Under the pieces are notes generated by a model. The model worked only from the letters and a program-made list of their open reading frames with translations, was not told the DNA's origin and did not search any database. The position numbers and the translations under genes were made by a program. 22,487 bases of DNA from Spirochaetales bacterium (lineage in GTDB: Bacteria > Spirochaetota > Spirochaetia > DSM-27196 > SLAA01): positions 1 through 22,487 of the forward strand of contig SLBH01000349.1 of NCBI GenBank assembly GCA_007126415.1, written 5' to 3'. This document shows, piece after piece, positions 1 to 6,814 of this stretch (positions are counted from its first letter, which is position 1; every line of letters starts with the position of its first letter).

Positions 1-858
1 AGGCCGGCTACGATACACGACACGATCCTCGGAGCTCATCATCAGCGTACGAGCGACAATTCTCACTATGCGTATGTCGCGCACCAAATACCGCTTAGAC
101 AATCGCCAGGGATCTTGCGTCATTCGATACAGCCATTCCAGGCCGTTCATAGACATCCAGCTCGGTGCACGTTTGACCTTTCCGGATATGAAGTCCAGGG
201 TGGCACCAACGCCCACCATAATCGCTTCAGTGCCCTCACAAAACCAGCGGTGCATTAGTAGCTCCTGCTTCGGACAGCCAAGGGCTACAAATACAAGATC
301 GGGGCCGGCCTGTTGCATGCGATCGAACGCTTCGCGCTCGGCGAGATTATCACGGTCGAAACCGAGAGGCGGGGCGTCGATACCCACTACCTTGATACCA
401 GGCAACTGCTTTCTTATCTTGCCGACTGCTATCTCACCAACACCAGACGCGCCGCCGAGCAAATAGACCCGCCGCTCTGCTCGCGCAGCCATCTGAAGAA
501 GCGGCCACGCCAAATCTGACCCGGAGATCTTCTCCGGGAACGGATGACCCAGCAAGTAGCCCGCCCATACAAGCGGCATCCCGTCGACCAGGGACAAGGC
601 AGCCTTGGCGTATGCTTCTCGAAGCACTGTGCTACGCTCAGATAGAACGACATGATCGACGTTCGGCGTCACGATAAATCCTCCGCTTCGCTGTTCTATG
701 AGCTCATCGATCACATCCAAAGCTTCAGACATCGACAGCGAATCTGCATGGATGGTTCCGAGCCGAATTCTCTTGATTTCTGACGGCACTATTGCATCAC
801 CGCATTCGCTTGGCGGATTAGTTTGACCGGCGGATACAAGCCGCGCTTCCGGACACAC
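1..858 (-). CDS. WecG/TagA/CpsF-family glycosyltransferase (3' end beyond window)
   Basis: This gene is read by translating the minus strand directly; it stays open to the left edge, so its C-terminus is outside the window. WecG/TagA/CpsF enzymes transfer a sugar (often ManNAc or ManNAcA) onto a lipid-linked acceptor at the inner membrane face during polysaccharide or teichoic-acid assembly. Family hallmarks are clear: a TPNVDHVVL stretch, VYLLGGASGVGE, a PPLGF motif, DLVFVALGCPKQE, MVGVGATLDFISG, then RAPSWM and GLEWLYRM near the end. The start is uncertain. GTG at 858 has a GGAG five bases upstream. GTG at 789 lies closer to the conserved KRIRLGTIHAD start but has a poor ribosome site. No in-frame ATG exists upstream. 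It follows the glycosyltransferase ending at 894 and is the last visible gene of the minus-strand operon. The family call is secure; the exact sugar is unknown. Confidence 0.88.
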   Translation of the reverse strand, partial: MCPEARLVSAGQTNPPSECGDAIVPSEIKRIRLGTIHADSLSMSEALDVIDELIEQRSGGFIVTPNVDHVVLSERSTVLREAYAKAALSLVDGMPLVWAGYLLGHPFPEKISGSDLAWPLLQMAARAERRVYLLGGASGVGEIAVGKIRKQLPGIKVVGIDAPPLGFDRDNLAEREAFDRMQQAGPDLVFVALGCPKQELLMHRWFCEGTEAIMVGVGATLDFISGKVKRAPSWMSMNGLEWLYRMTQDPWRLSKRYLVRDIRIVRIVARTLMMSSEDRVVYRSRP

Positions 859-893
859 CGGTTCTCCGGTTGCAGCTTCATTACCCTCTCCCG

Positions 894-1745
894 CTATATC
901 ATGTCTCTCGCAGCGTGATCTCGATCCCAATGCCCAGCGGTTCCTACCCGCACACGACGATGCGCCCGGAAACGGACGACGACATTTGTGGTGCAGTACA
1001 CGAGAAGCTTCCACGGTAGGGACGGTCTCCACGGCAGGGAGCGCAGAATCCGCATCGGGTGCTTCTTGTCCGTTACCCTTCGTCGCTGAGAGATATCGTT
1101 CGACCGCGCCAACTGATAGATCCCGAGCTGCGATCTCGTCTTCACCCGAATCAAATCTCCCAACGTACGCGGCGCAACCACCTGCACCACGGCGCCCGGC
1201 ACTGCGATCCGCTCGTCCGGGGTAAACCGCGACCGCACAAAGCCGTCGTCCGAGATGACGGGCGGGAACTCGCCGAAACGGGCGCGGCCGCGCTCAGAGA
1301 GCGCGTACACGCCGGTTCCAACCATCACCTGGTTGTAGGGAAGCCGTAACCAGATGTCGTAGAACGCGCGAACCGCGGCGCTTGAGGCGCCGGTGTGGGT
1401 CTTCACTACCGGCGAGGCGAGTAGTGCGCCGTCCTGCCGCAACGCCTCGGCGACCTTGCGCACACCTGCGAGCGGCAACACCACGTCGGCATCGATGTAA
1501 AGCCGCGGGAAGGCCGTAGCACAGGTATCGGCGGCGTTGAGCGCGGCGGTCTTGGAGGCCTCGGCGAGCTCAATGACCTGCACGGGAGGCCCGAACGCAC
1601 GCGCGCGCTCGGCGGTGCGGTCGCTACAGCCGTTACAGGCCACGATCACCTCGAGCTCGCCGGGCTCGGCATCGTCAAGCAAGGCGCTAAGACAGCGGCC
1701 GATCACTGCTTCTTCATTGTGCGCAGGTATAACTAGACTGATCAT
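894..1745 (-). CDS. Family 2 glycosyltransferase
   Basis: Predicted GT-A fold glycosyltransferase of about 283 residues, probably adding one sugar of the repeat unit at the cytoplasmic membrane face. The N-terminus MISLVIPAHNEEAVIGRCL is the classic GT2 nucleotide-binding start. It is followed by VIVACNGCSDRTAE and by YIDADV, a DxD-type metal/nucleotide-sugar motif near residue 85. A VISDDGF segment further on resembles the acceptor-side acidic motif. The reading frame extends 24 codons upstream to 1817, but those residues are not GT-like, so the ATG at 1745, directly before ISLVIPAHNE, is preferred. The C-terminal region has a proline/tryptophan-rich segment and no clear multi-pass membrane domain. 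It lies between another GT2 gene (stop at 1830) and the WecG-type gene in the same orientation. Donor and acceptor cannot be told from sequence. Confidence 0.88.
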   Translation of the reverse strand: MISLVIPAHNEEAVIGRCLSALLDDAEPGELEVIVACNGCSDRTAERARAFGPPVQVIELAEASKTAALNAADTCATAFPRLYIDADVVLPLAGVRKVAEALRQDGALLASPVVKTHTGASSAAVRAFYDIWLRLPYNQVMVGTGVYALSERGRARFGEFPPVISDDGFVRSRFTPDERIAVPGAVVQVVAPRTLGDLIRVKTRSQLGIYQLARSNDISQRRRVTDKKHPMRILRSLPWRPSLPWKLLVYCTTNVVVRFRAHRRVRVGTAGHWDRDHAARDMI

Positions 1746-1829
1746 TGCATATCTACACTCAAGCTTCTGGGCTACACGCGCGGCGGAGTTACGGTTAACG
1801 TCGCCGCCGGGCGACACCGCGGAGGACGA

Positions 1830-2780
1830 CTACGCGCCCGTGGTACCGCCGCTCCAGTGCCTTCGCCGTTGCCAGACCGACGACCACTCGGCGCGGCGAT
1901 GCTTGGCGACCGGGGCCACCGCGCCGGCGAAGCCAAACGCGGCGATGCGCACCGCGCACCACAGCTGTAACAGCCCCACCAGCGCCGCGGCCCGCACCGG
2001 CCGGTAATGCGCGCGGAACACCTGCACCTTGGCCCGAAAGAGCCGCACCATCTGGTCGCTGCGCACCGGCTCACTGGCGCCGCCGTAATGCACAATCTGT
2101 GCCTCAGGCACCAAGACCGCCGGCAGCCCGGCCGCGGCGGCGCGCAGGCTGAGGTCGGCGTCCTCGCCGTACATGAAGAACTGCTCGTCAAAGCCGCCAA
2201 GGCGGTGCCAGTCGGCCCGGCGCATCATGAAGAGGCACCCGGTCACGATATCTACCTCAAACGGTGCGCTCCAGTCGCGCCCGGCGAGTGACTCCGAGTT
2301 AAACACCCCGGAGCGGGGAAAGAGCTTTGCAAGCCCCACGGCTATGCAGAACATGCTCCATACCGACGGCTTCATCCAGCCCGCGGTGGGGTTGGGGGTG
2401 CCGTCGGCGAACACCGTGCTCCCGCCGTAGATGCCGTACTCGGGGTGGCGGTCTGCGAATGCGGCGAGGGTGTCGAGCGCGCGCTCCAGCACCACGGTGT
2501 CGGGGTTTAGGAGCAGCACGTACTCGCCGCGCGCCTCGGCGGCGGCCATGTTGTTGGCGCCGGCGAACCCCAGGTTCTCAGAGAGCGCAAAGAGGCGGAG
2601 CTCCGGATTGTAGGCTGCCGGGAAGGCGTTGCGAATGGCCTCGGCGCTGCCGTCGGTCGACGCGTTGTCTACCACCAGGAGCTCAAAGCTCCCCGGCGCG
2701 GTCTGGTTATAGACCGACTCGATGCAGTCTAGAGTGAGCGCGCGGGTGTTGTAGCTGACGATGATAATGGAAAGTTTCAT
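1830..2780 (-). CDS. Family 2 glycosyltransferase, rhamnosyltransferase (WbbL)-like
   Basis: A 316-residue GT2 enzyme. It starts MKLSIIIVSYNTRALTLDCI and has LLVVDNASTDGSAEAIR, ENLGFAGANN, LLLNPDTVV (the DxD-like motif), VTGCLFMMRR and GGFDEQFFMYGEDADLSLR. This set is characteristic of the WbbL/RfbF-like group that often uses dTDP-rhamnose. That fits the rfbCDB genes at the other end of the window, but rhamnose specificity is an inference. The ATG at 2780 is the natural family start; the ribosome site in front of it is weak, so translation may be coupled to the gene ending 28 nt upstream at 2809. The last 40 or so residues are basic and Trp/Gly-rich without recognisable function. Confidence 0.9.
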   Translation of the reverse strand: MKLSIIIVSYNTRALTLDCIESVYNQTAPGSFELLVVDNASTDGSAEAIRNAFPAAYNPELRLFALSENLGFAGANNMAAAEARGEYVLLLNPDTVVLERALDTLAAFADRHPEYGIYGGSTVFADGTPNPTAGWMKPSVWSMFCIAVGLAKLFPRSGVFNSESLAGRDWSAPFEVDIVTGCLFMMRRADWHRLGGFDEQFFMYGEDADLSLRAAAAGLPAVLVPEAQIVHYGGASEPVRSDQMVRLFRAKVQVFRAHYRPVRAAALVGLLQLWCAVRIAAFGFAGAVAPVAKHRRAEWSSVWQRRRHWSGGTTGA

Positions 2781-2808
2781 GAGGGCGGAAGACCGGAACG
2801 CCGCGTTG

Positions 2809-3234
2809 TTAGAACGGCTTCACGCTGAGCTCAACCGCGTCGGAGAGGCCGTTTTCGGTGAGCTTGTCTTTTAAATGCTCGGCCGCCTCGGCCGAGGTCC
2901 CGGGGAGCACCACCGCGAGCTCGCCTTCGCTCATCCAACCCAGATGATCGGTTTCGCGTACGCTGCGCGTGAGGGTCTCGACGATACGGCGGACGATGCG
3001 CTCCTTGCCCTGCGAACCGTTGAGCCGGCAGATGAGCAGTGCATTGGGCTCGCCGTTGCGCCGTGAGCGGACTTGCTCGTGCTCGATAAGCGCCTGCAAC
3101 TCGGCGGGACTGTAGAGCCCGTCCTTACGGGGGTTGTGCTCGGACTGCATGCCGTTGAACAACGGCTGCCACTGATAGCCACTGTCAGGGTGGTCGTCGG
3201 GCGAGACGTGGTTTCTAAAATTCGGTTGTTCCAT
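2809..3234 (-). CDS. Stand-alone degenerate GGDEF-like domain protein
   Basis: A 141-residue protein. Residues from about 41 onward (YSPAELQALIEHEQVRSRR, then SVRETDHLGWMSEGELAVVL and PGTSAEAAEHL) look like the C-terminal half of a diguanylate-cyclase fold. The GGDEF signature is replaced by WMSEGEL, so catalysis is not expected. The same domain occurs at the N-terminus of the sugar transferase at 4393-5592 (EYEKQRSDRLG, VRKTDSLGWLENGRVAVLLP). The first 40 residues are polar and look unstructured. The start at 3234 is supported by a strong GAGGAGG about nine bases upstream, and the gene overlaps the end of the PilZ gene by 20 nt. A role as a protein-protein or nucleotide-sensing partner of the transferase or PilZ protein is inference. 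Confidence 0.7.
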   Translation of the reverse strand: MEQPNFRNHVSPDDHPDSGYQWQPLFNGMQSEHNPRKDGLYSPAELQALIEHEQVRSRRNGEPNALLICRLNGSQGKERIVRRIVETLTRSVRETDHLGWMSEGELAVVLPGTSAEAAEHLKDKLTENGLSDAVELSVKPF

Positions 3235-3586
3235 TGGTTTTTACCTCCTCACCAACCTGAAGCTGGTGAAACCTAAGCTGAGCGTCGAACATAATTCCGA
3301 TGCCTTCGTGGTTTCGACGCACTACCTTTCCATTCACCGTCACCGTGACGTTTTCCGAGACCTGCAGAAGCTCCGGCAAGCTGCCGATGACAAGTTGCAT
3401 CTCGAGACTTATCCTGGTTCCGACGCTAAGCGCTTTTTCGAGATAGATGAACGCACCGTGGGCCGATACGTCGCGCGTGCGCGTTCTATACCGTTCTATG
3501 GGCGTGCTACGTTTAGGACGCGTCACCACATACGCCGGAACATTGAGAACAAAGCGTGTCAGATCTCTTCGCTCATCCTGAGGCAT
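3215..3586 (-). CDS. PilZ-domain c-di-GMP-binding protein
   Basis: A single-domain protein of 123 residues counted from the ATG at 3586; the frame runs on to 3676, but the extra 30 residues are Cys/Ser-rich and unlike PilZ. Both PilZ ligand motifs are present: RxxxR at residues 7-11 (within ERRDLTRF) and DxSxxG at 39-44 (DVSAHG), followed by AFIYLEKALSVGTRISLEM. PilZ proteins bind cyclic di-GMP and commonly control polysaccharide synthesis or secretion post-translationally. It is embedded in the exopolysaccharide operon and overlaps the gene for a GGDEF-like protein. It is therefore the likely c-di-GMP receptor of this locus; binding itself is inferred from motif integrity. Confidence 0.85.
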   Translation of the reverse strand: MPQDERRDLTRFVLNVPAYVVTRPKRSTPIERYRTRTRDVSAHGAFIYLEKALSVGTRISLEMQLVIGSLPELLQVSENVTVTVNGKVVRRNHEGIGIMFDAQLRFHQLQVGEEVKTNGTTEF

Positions 3587-3614
3587 AATATACGCCCTTT
3601 TCGGTGCAAACGCG

Positions 3615-4400
3615 CTACTGGAAATGCGGAAACACGATTCCGAGCTCGGGCCGCAGCACCAGCGCGTTGTCGGCATTCAGCCACACGCGTGTCTGTACCG
3701 AAAGAATCGGCCCATCGGGCAGGCGCCAGCTCGCGCCGGCGATCGGCACCACGTAGAAATCGGTCTCGCGGAAACCCAAGGTCTCTTCGGTAATACTGTC
3801 CTCATCATCGTCATCGGAGCTTGTGAACACCGCACTATAGGTGGCGCGCTTCACGCGGTAGGCCACCTCAGCACCGAGGCGAAACGATAGGTGCTCTCCG
3901 CGGCGAATATCGTGCATAATGCCGGCCGCGATGGTGTAGGTGCTGCGCGTACTCTCGACGCTTTGAATGTCGTCAAACACCCCATTGGTGCCTGCTTGAA
4001 GCTCTGCGACCACCAGATCGCGGTCCACCAGCGTAAGCCCGTAGTTCAACCGCAACTGCAGCGAGAACGGCATTCCGGGTTGTTGCTTGACCGGCAAGAC
4101 GTTGTACACAAAACCGATCGTGGTGTTGGTGCCCTCGCGATCTCCCACCGTCTCGGACTCGCGAGCCAGGTAGCCGCCGACATCCATGATACCGGCAATT
4201 GAGTACGCGGCGTACCCGCCGACCTCACTGAGCGAGGCGCCGTCCAGCTCGCTGTATAGCCCCAACCCCACGCCGTTGGAGCCGTCGAGAATCTGAGAGC
4301 TTTGACCGGTGGCTACCGCAACAGAGCTCACGAACAGGATCAACACCGCAAGCCCGGTTTTAGAGCACGAGCTTCGCAGTACACGCACAATGCTACACAT
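3615..4400 (-). CDS. Exported outer-membrane-type beta-barrel protein, unknown role
   Basis: A 261-residue protein with a signal peptide (basic MCSIVRVLRSS start, hydrophobic core LAVLILFVSSVAVA, small residues before GQSS). The rest has alternating hydrophobic/polar strands, for example VGLGLYSEL, TTIGFVYNVLPV, SLQLRLNYGLTLV, TYTIAAGIMHDI, LSFRLGAEVAYRV and SVQTRVWLNAD, as expected for a barrel. A short acidic stretch (SSDDDDEDS) probably forms a loop. The ATG at 4400 overlaps the stop of the sugar transferase by 8 nt and has AAGGAAG about seven bases upstream, so it is translated with the polysaccharide genes. I do not recognise a named family. A secretion or surface-anchoring role for the polymer is only suggested by location. 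Confidence 0.7.
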   Translation of the reverse strand: MCSIVRVLRSSCSKTGLAVLILFVSSVAVATGQSSQILDGSNGVGLGLYSELDGASLSEVGGYAAYSIAGIMDVGGYLARESETVGDREGTNTTIGFVYNVLPVKQQPGMPFSLQLRLNYGLTLVDRDLVVAELQAGTNGVFDDIQSVESTRSTYTIAAGIMHDIRRGEHLSFRLGAEVAYRVKRATYSAVFTSSDDDDEDSITEETLGFRETDFYVVPIAGASWRLPDGPILSVQTRVWLNADNALVLRPELGIVFPHFQ

Positions 4401-5592
4401 CGGGAGGCTTCCTTATGCGAGAGAGTTTGCGACCGGCCGCCTCAACCAGCAGCATCGCGATCGTAGGGAAGGTGCGCAGAATGATTACGAGGTCGAGCTT
4501 CGGCGACATGGTCTTCTCGTACTGAATGTCTAATCTGATCATCTCGGCGAACGACAGTTTGTTCTTGCCGCTGACCTGCCATAACCCGGTGAGCCCCGGG
4601 AGAATACTGAAGCGGTGGCGATGCCAACGCTGATACTCGGCGGCTTCGTAAGGGATACAGGGACGCGGACCTACGAGGCTCATCTCTCCGCGCAGCACGT
4701 TATAAAGCTGCGGCAGTTCGTCGATACACAGCACGCGCAGGAGCCGCCCGCCAAAAAAGATGCGCGGGTCGTGCTCATCGAGCTTCTCCATCGGTGTGTT
4801 GGTCCGGATGAAGGCCGAGGCGTGCTGCGTGTGAAACCCTTGATCGGTGTTCACATGCATGGTCCGGAACTTGATAAAGCGAAACTCGCGTGCGCCGAGA
4901 CCAACGCGCGGCTGAGTAAAAAACACCGGCCCGGGCGAAACCAGTTTGATATGGAGTGCCACAAACAAAAACAGCGGCGCGAGTACAATAAGACCGGTTA
5001 CGGCCCCGAAGAGGTCCAGCGCGCGTTTCCAGCCCGGAATGGGACGCACCAGCACTTGTTCGAACGCAAGGCCGGGCACCACCTCGTCTACGCAGCCGTG
5101 CTCGTACGCGCCGGCCTCGCCGTTGTCGCCGGCCTCGCCGTTGTCGCGGTTGGGCGGCTGGGCGTGTTCCCGGCTGAGCTCGTGCGGGTGCGTCGAGATC
5201 TGGATCGGCCCGCATAGCCCGGCAGGCTCACCTCCGAGCGCCTGCACAAAGGCGCGCGCGCCCTCGGCGTCGGTGAGCGGAAGGAGCACCGCAACGCGCC
5301 CGTTCTCCAACCAGCCGAGCGAATCGGTCTTGCGCACGCGGCGCTTGAGAACCGCAACGAGCTCCGCCACACCTGGTTGCACTGCTTCACGCGAACGGGC
5401 CACGCGAGCTTCAACACTGAAGACTACAAGCGAGACGGTCTGGCCTAAACGGTCCGAGCGTTGCTTCTCGTACTCGAGAAGTCGTCGAAACGTCCCTTCG
5501 GGGTAGATACCGAACTCATGCTCTCCGAAAGAAGAGCGAAAGGCGGGCTTCCACCACAAGCGTGACCGTGGGACAAAGGGTTTTGATTTCAT
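4393..5592 (-). CDS. Initiating sugar transferase (polyprenyl-phosphate glycosyl-1-phosphate transferase) with N-terminal GGDEF-like domain
   Basis: The C-terminal half (about residues 185-399) is a bacterial sugar transferase of the PssA/WcaJ/WbaP type, which starts repeat-unit assembly by moving a sugar-1-phosphate onto undecaprenyl phosphate. Visible hallmarks are WKRALDLFGAVTGLIVLAPL (membrane-inserted helix), GPVFFTQPRVG, FIKFRTMH, IDELPQLYNVLRGEMSLVGP, and PGLTGLWQVSGKN. Residues about 30-135 are a degenerate GGDEF-like domain (YEKQRSDRLG, VRKTDSLGWLENGRVAVLLP) shared with the protein at 2809-3234. Between them is an acidic linker with two perfect 6-residue repeats. WbaP-like enzymes usually carry four N-terminal membrane helices, which this protein lacks. 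It is the first gene of the minus-strand operon. Its ribosome site is weak and A-rich. Regulation through the N-terminal domain is inference. Confidence 0.92.
   Translation of the reverse strand: MKSKPFVPRSRLWWKPAFRSSFGEHEFGIYPEGTFRRLLEYEKQRSDRLGQTVSLVVFSVEARVARSREAVQPGVAELVAVLKRRVRKTDSLGWLENGRVAVLLPLTDAEGARAFVQALGGEPAGLCGPIQISTHPHELSREHAQPPNRDNGEAGDNGEAGAYEHGCVDEVVPGLAFEQVLVRPIPGWKRALDLFGAVTGLIVLAPLFLFVALHIKLVSPGPVFFTQPRVGLGAREFRFIKFRTMHVNTDQGFHTQHASAFIRTNTPMEKLDEHDPRIFFGGRLLRVLCIDELPQLYNVLRGEMSLVGPRPCIPYEAAEYQRWHRHRFSILPGLTGLWQVSGKNKLSFAEMIRLDIQYEKTMSPKLDLVIILRTFPTIAMLLVEAAGRKLSRIRKPPDV
5110..5145. repeat. Two perfect tandem copies of an 18-nt unit inside the sugar-transferase linker
   Basis: GCCGGCCTCGCCGTTGTC occurs at 5110-5127 and again at 5128-5145 without a mismatch. 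On the coding (minus) strand it encodes a doubled NGEAGD-type hexapeptide in the linker between the GGDEF-like and transferase domains. Being a multiple of three, copy-number change would lengthen or shorten the linker without a frameshift. Confidence 0.9.
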
Positions 5593-5943
5593 ACTCGTTT
5601 TTTATCTCTTTTCTCAATAAAGGGGCGATGCGGCGCCGTATCGGCGCACGGGCGCAACTCGGGTAGTGCGCTCTCCCAGAAGAAGAGCGAAGCTCTGCCG
5701 CATTGAAGACCAACCGGGTCGCCGTAACAGACTCCGCTCAGCCCGACGCCTCGCCGACGCCGTGTATAGGTCGTGTATTACCGTACTGCAATTCGAACGC
5801 ACAGGACATCGAGAGAAGGTATTCGTTTTGTCGTATAGAGGGATTGATGAGTACTCTAGTATGTTGAAGGGCGGAGCATGACTGAGTCCGGCACTTAAGT
5901 ATGATAAGCGACGGCGCGATTACCTCCGTCGCTTTATCACCGG
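5593..5943. other. 351-nt intergenic region between the CsgD-like gene and the exopolysaccharide operon
   Basis: No convincing gene. Short open frames here lack ribosome sites and recognisable protein features. The region should hold the promoter and leader of the minus-strand operon starting at 5592. It contains a hairpin just after the regulator stop (5906-5934). It also holds two partial copies of the AT-rich motif found upstream of the regulator: GTACTCTAGTAT at 5851-5862 and CTTAAGTAT at 5894-5902. A 21-nt stretch at 5671-5691 closely resembles 5519-5538 inside the transferase gene. No clear -35/-10 pair could be chosen with confidence. Confidence 0.6.
5906..5934 (-). terminator. Hairpin after the CsgD-like gene, possible terminator
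   Basis: AAGCGACGG at 5906-5914 pairs perfectly with CCGTCGCTT at 5926-5934 across an 11-nt loop, starting about 10 nt after the regulator's stop codon. On the minus strand the stem is followed by ATCATACTTAAG, which is not a proper T tract. It may be a weak terminator or an RNA-stabilising 3' hairpin. Confidence 0.5.
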
Positions 5944-6600
5944 TTAGAGGTTCTTAGCGCCCCATAACGCGGCTTGCATTCGGTTGGGCACATCTATCTT
6001 TTTATAAATCTTGTAGATATGGGTTTTGACGGTGTTGGTGCTGATGAACAGCTTATCGGCGATCTCCTGATTGGTTGCGCCGATACAGATAAGCCCAAGA
6101 ATTTCCTTCTCGCGCCGAGTTAGCTGTTCTAACGCGGAATACGGTTGGTCGCCGTTTCGGCCTTGATGGGGGTGTACCGCTGCGGCCAGCAGAGTCTCAC
6201 GCGAAATCCAGACGCTGCCCTCCAACATCGCGGAGATACCGCGCCGTAACAGCTCGAGTGAGTCGTCCTCAAAGAACAACCCCCGGATTCCATGCAGCAC
6301 GCACTCGGCACCCCAGGGCGCGTCGCGATTGACGTTTAAGAGTGCACACGAGACCGAGTCCGGGAATTGAAGACCGGACAGTTCCTCGAGCACACGGTCA
6401 AGCCCAATGTAGTTGACATCAATCAAGACGAGCGCGGTTGTCTCGGGATCTAAAGCCACGAGCGAAAACGCCTCCTCGAGGCTTGTGTGAAGCGAGGCGC
6501 GCATTTGCTCGTTCAAGAAAGAAAGAAAACACGTGTTTTGCACTGCTCGTGTGGCAACCAAATGAACGTGCTTGTCGGCATGGGCTTCATTTTCGCTCAT
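5944..6600 (-). CDS. CsgD-like LuxR-type transcriptional regulator
   Basis: A 218-residue regulator. Residues about 159-216 are a LuxR/FixJ helix-turn-helix (LTRREKEILGLICIGATNQE, then FISTNTVKTHIYKIYKKIDV, and PNRMQAALWGAKNL). The sequence ending VPNRMQAALWGAKNL closely follows the end of enterobacterial CsgD (as I recall it, VKNRTQAVSWANDNL). The N-terminal part resembles an atypical receiver domain (VLIDVNYIGLDRVLEELSG, with D61 in place of a phosphoacceptor) rather than a standard one. CsgD controls curli and polysaccharide production and is linked to c-di-GMP signalling. Here the gene lies between an exopolysaccharide operon and a Wzz/export operon and is transcribed divergently from the latter, so it probably controls both. 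The start at 6600 is supported by AAAGGTGA seven bases upstream. The HTH call is firm; CsgD equivalence is inference. Confidence 0.88.
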   Translation of the reverse strand: MSENEAHADKHVHLVATRAVQNTCFLSFLNEQMRASLHTSLEEAFSLVALDPETTALVLIDVNYIGLDRVLEELSGLQFPDSVSCALLNVNRDAPWGAECVLHGIRGLFFEDDSLELLRRGISAMLEGSVWISRETLLAAAVHPHQGRNGDQPYSALEQLTRREKEILGLICIGATNQEIADKLFISTNTVKTHIYKIYKKIDVPNRMQAALWGAKNL

Positions 6601-6814
6601 AACAAATCACCTTTATGCTAATTTTGTACCTTAAGTATACTACTTTTTGAGTCACATATGTGTTACTCTTCAAAATTTTCGCAGCTATAAGCCGTAACAC
6701 TATACAACCGCAGCATGAGCGTCCGTACTTTAGTATACTACGCAGTTAGGCATTTATTGGTACTTTCGGGATAATTTACACACAGTGGTGATTGCGGCTA
6801 GTATATGACGTACA
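6601..6814. promoter_or_regulatory. AT-rich divergent regulatory region with repeated AGTATACT motifs
   Basis: A 214-nt gene-free region between the regulator (minus) and the Wzz-like gene (plus), clearly more AT-rich than its surroundings. It holds an imperfect direct repeat: GTACCTTAAGTATACTAC at 6626-6643 and GTACTTTAGTATACTAC at 6725-6741. Both are centred on the palindrome AGTATACT, with start points about 98 nt apart. TATACT inside each copy could also act as a -10 box in either direction. GGATAATTT at about 6769-6777 is a possible -10 for the Wzz-like gene, with only a weak -35. Whether the repeats are operators for the adjacent regulator is inference. Confidence 0.55.

Noticed and set aside
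789..881. A 30-residue open frame (MKLQPENRCVRKRG...) with a GGAGAGGG ribosome site, ending where a GTG of the WecG-like gene begins
   Set aside because: It could be a leader peptide for translational coupling, but its composition is unremarkable and the overlapping WecG frame probably starts at GTG 858, which would cover it. Not enough to call a gene.
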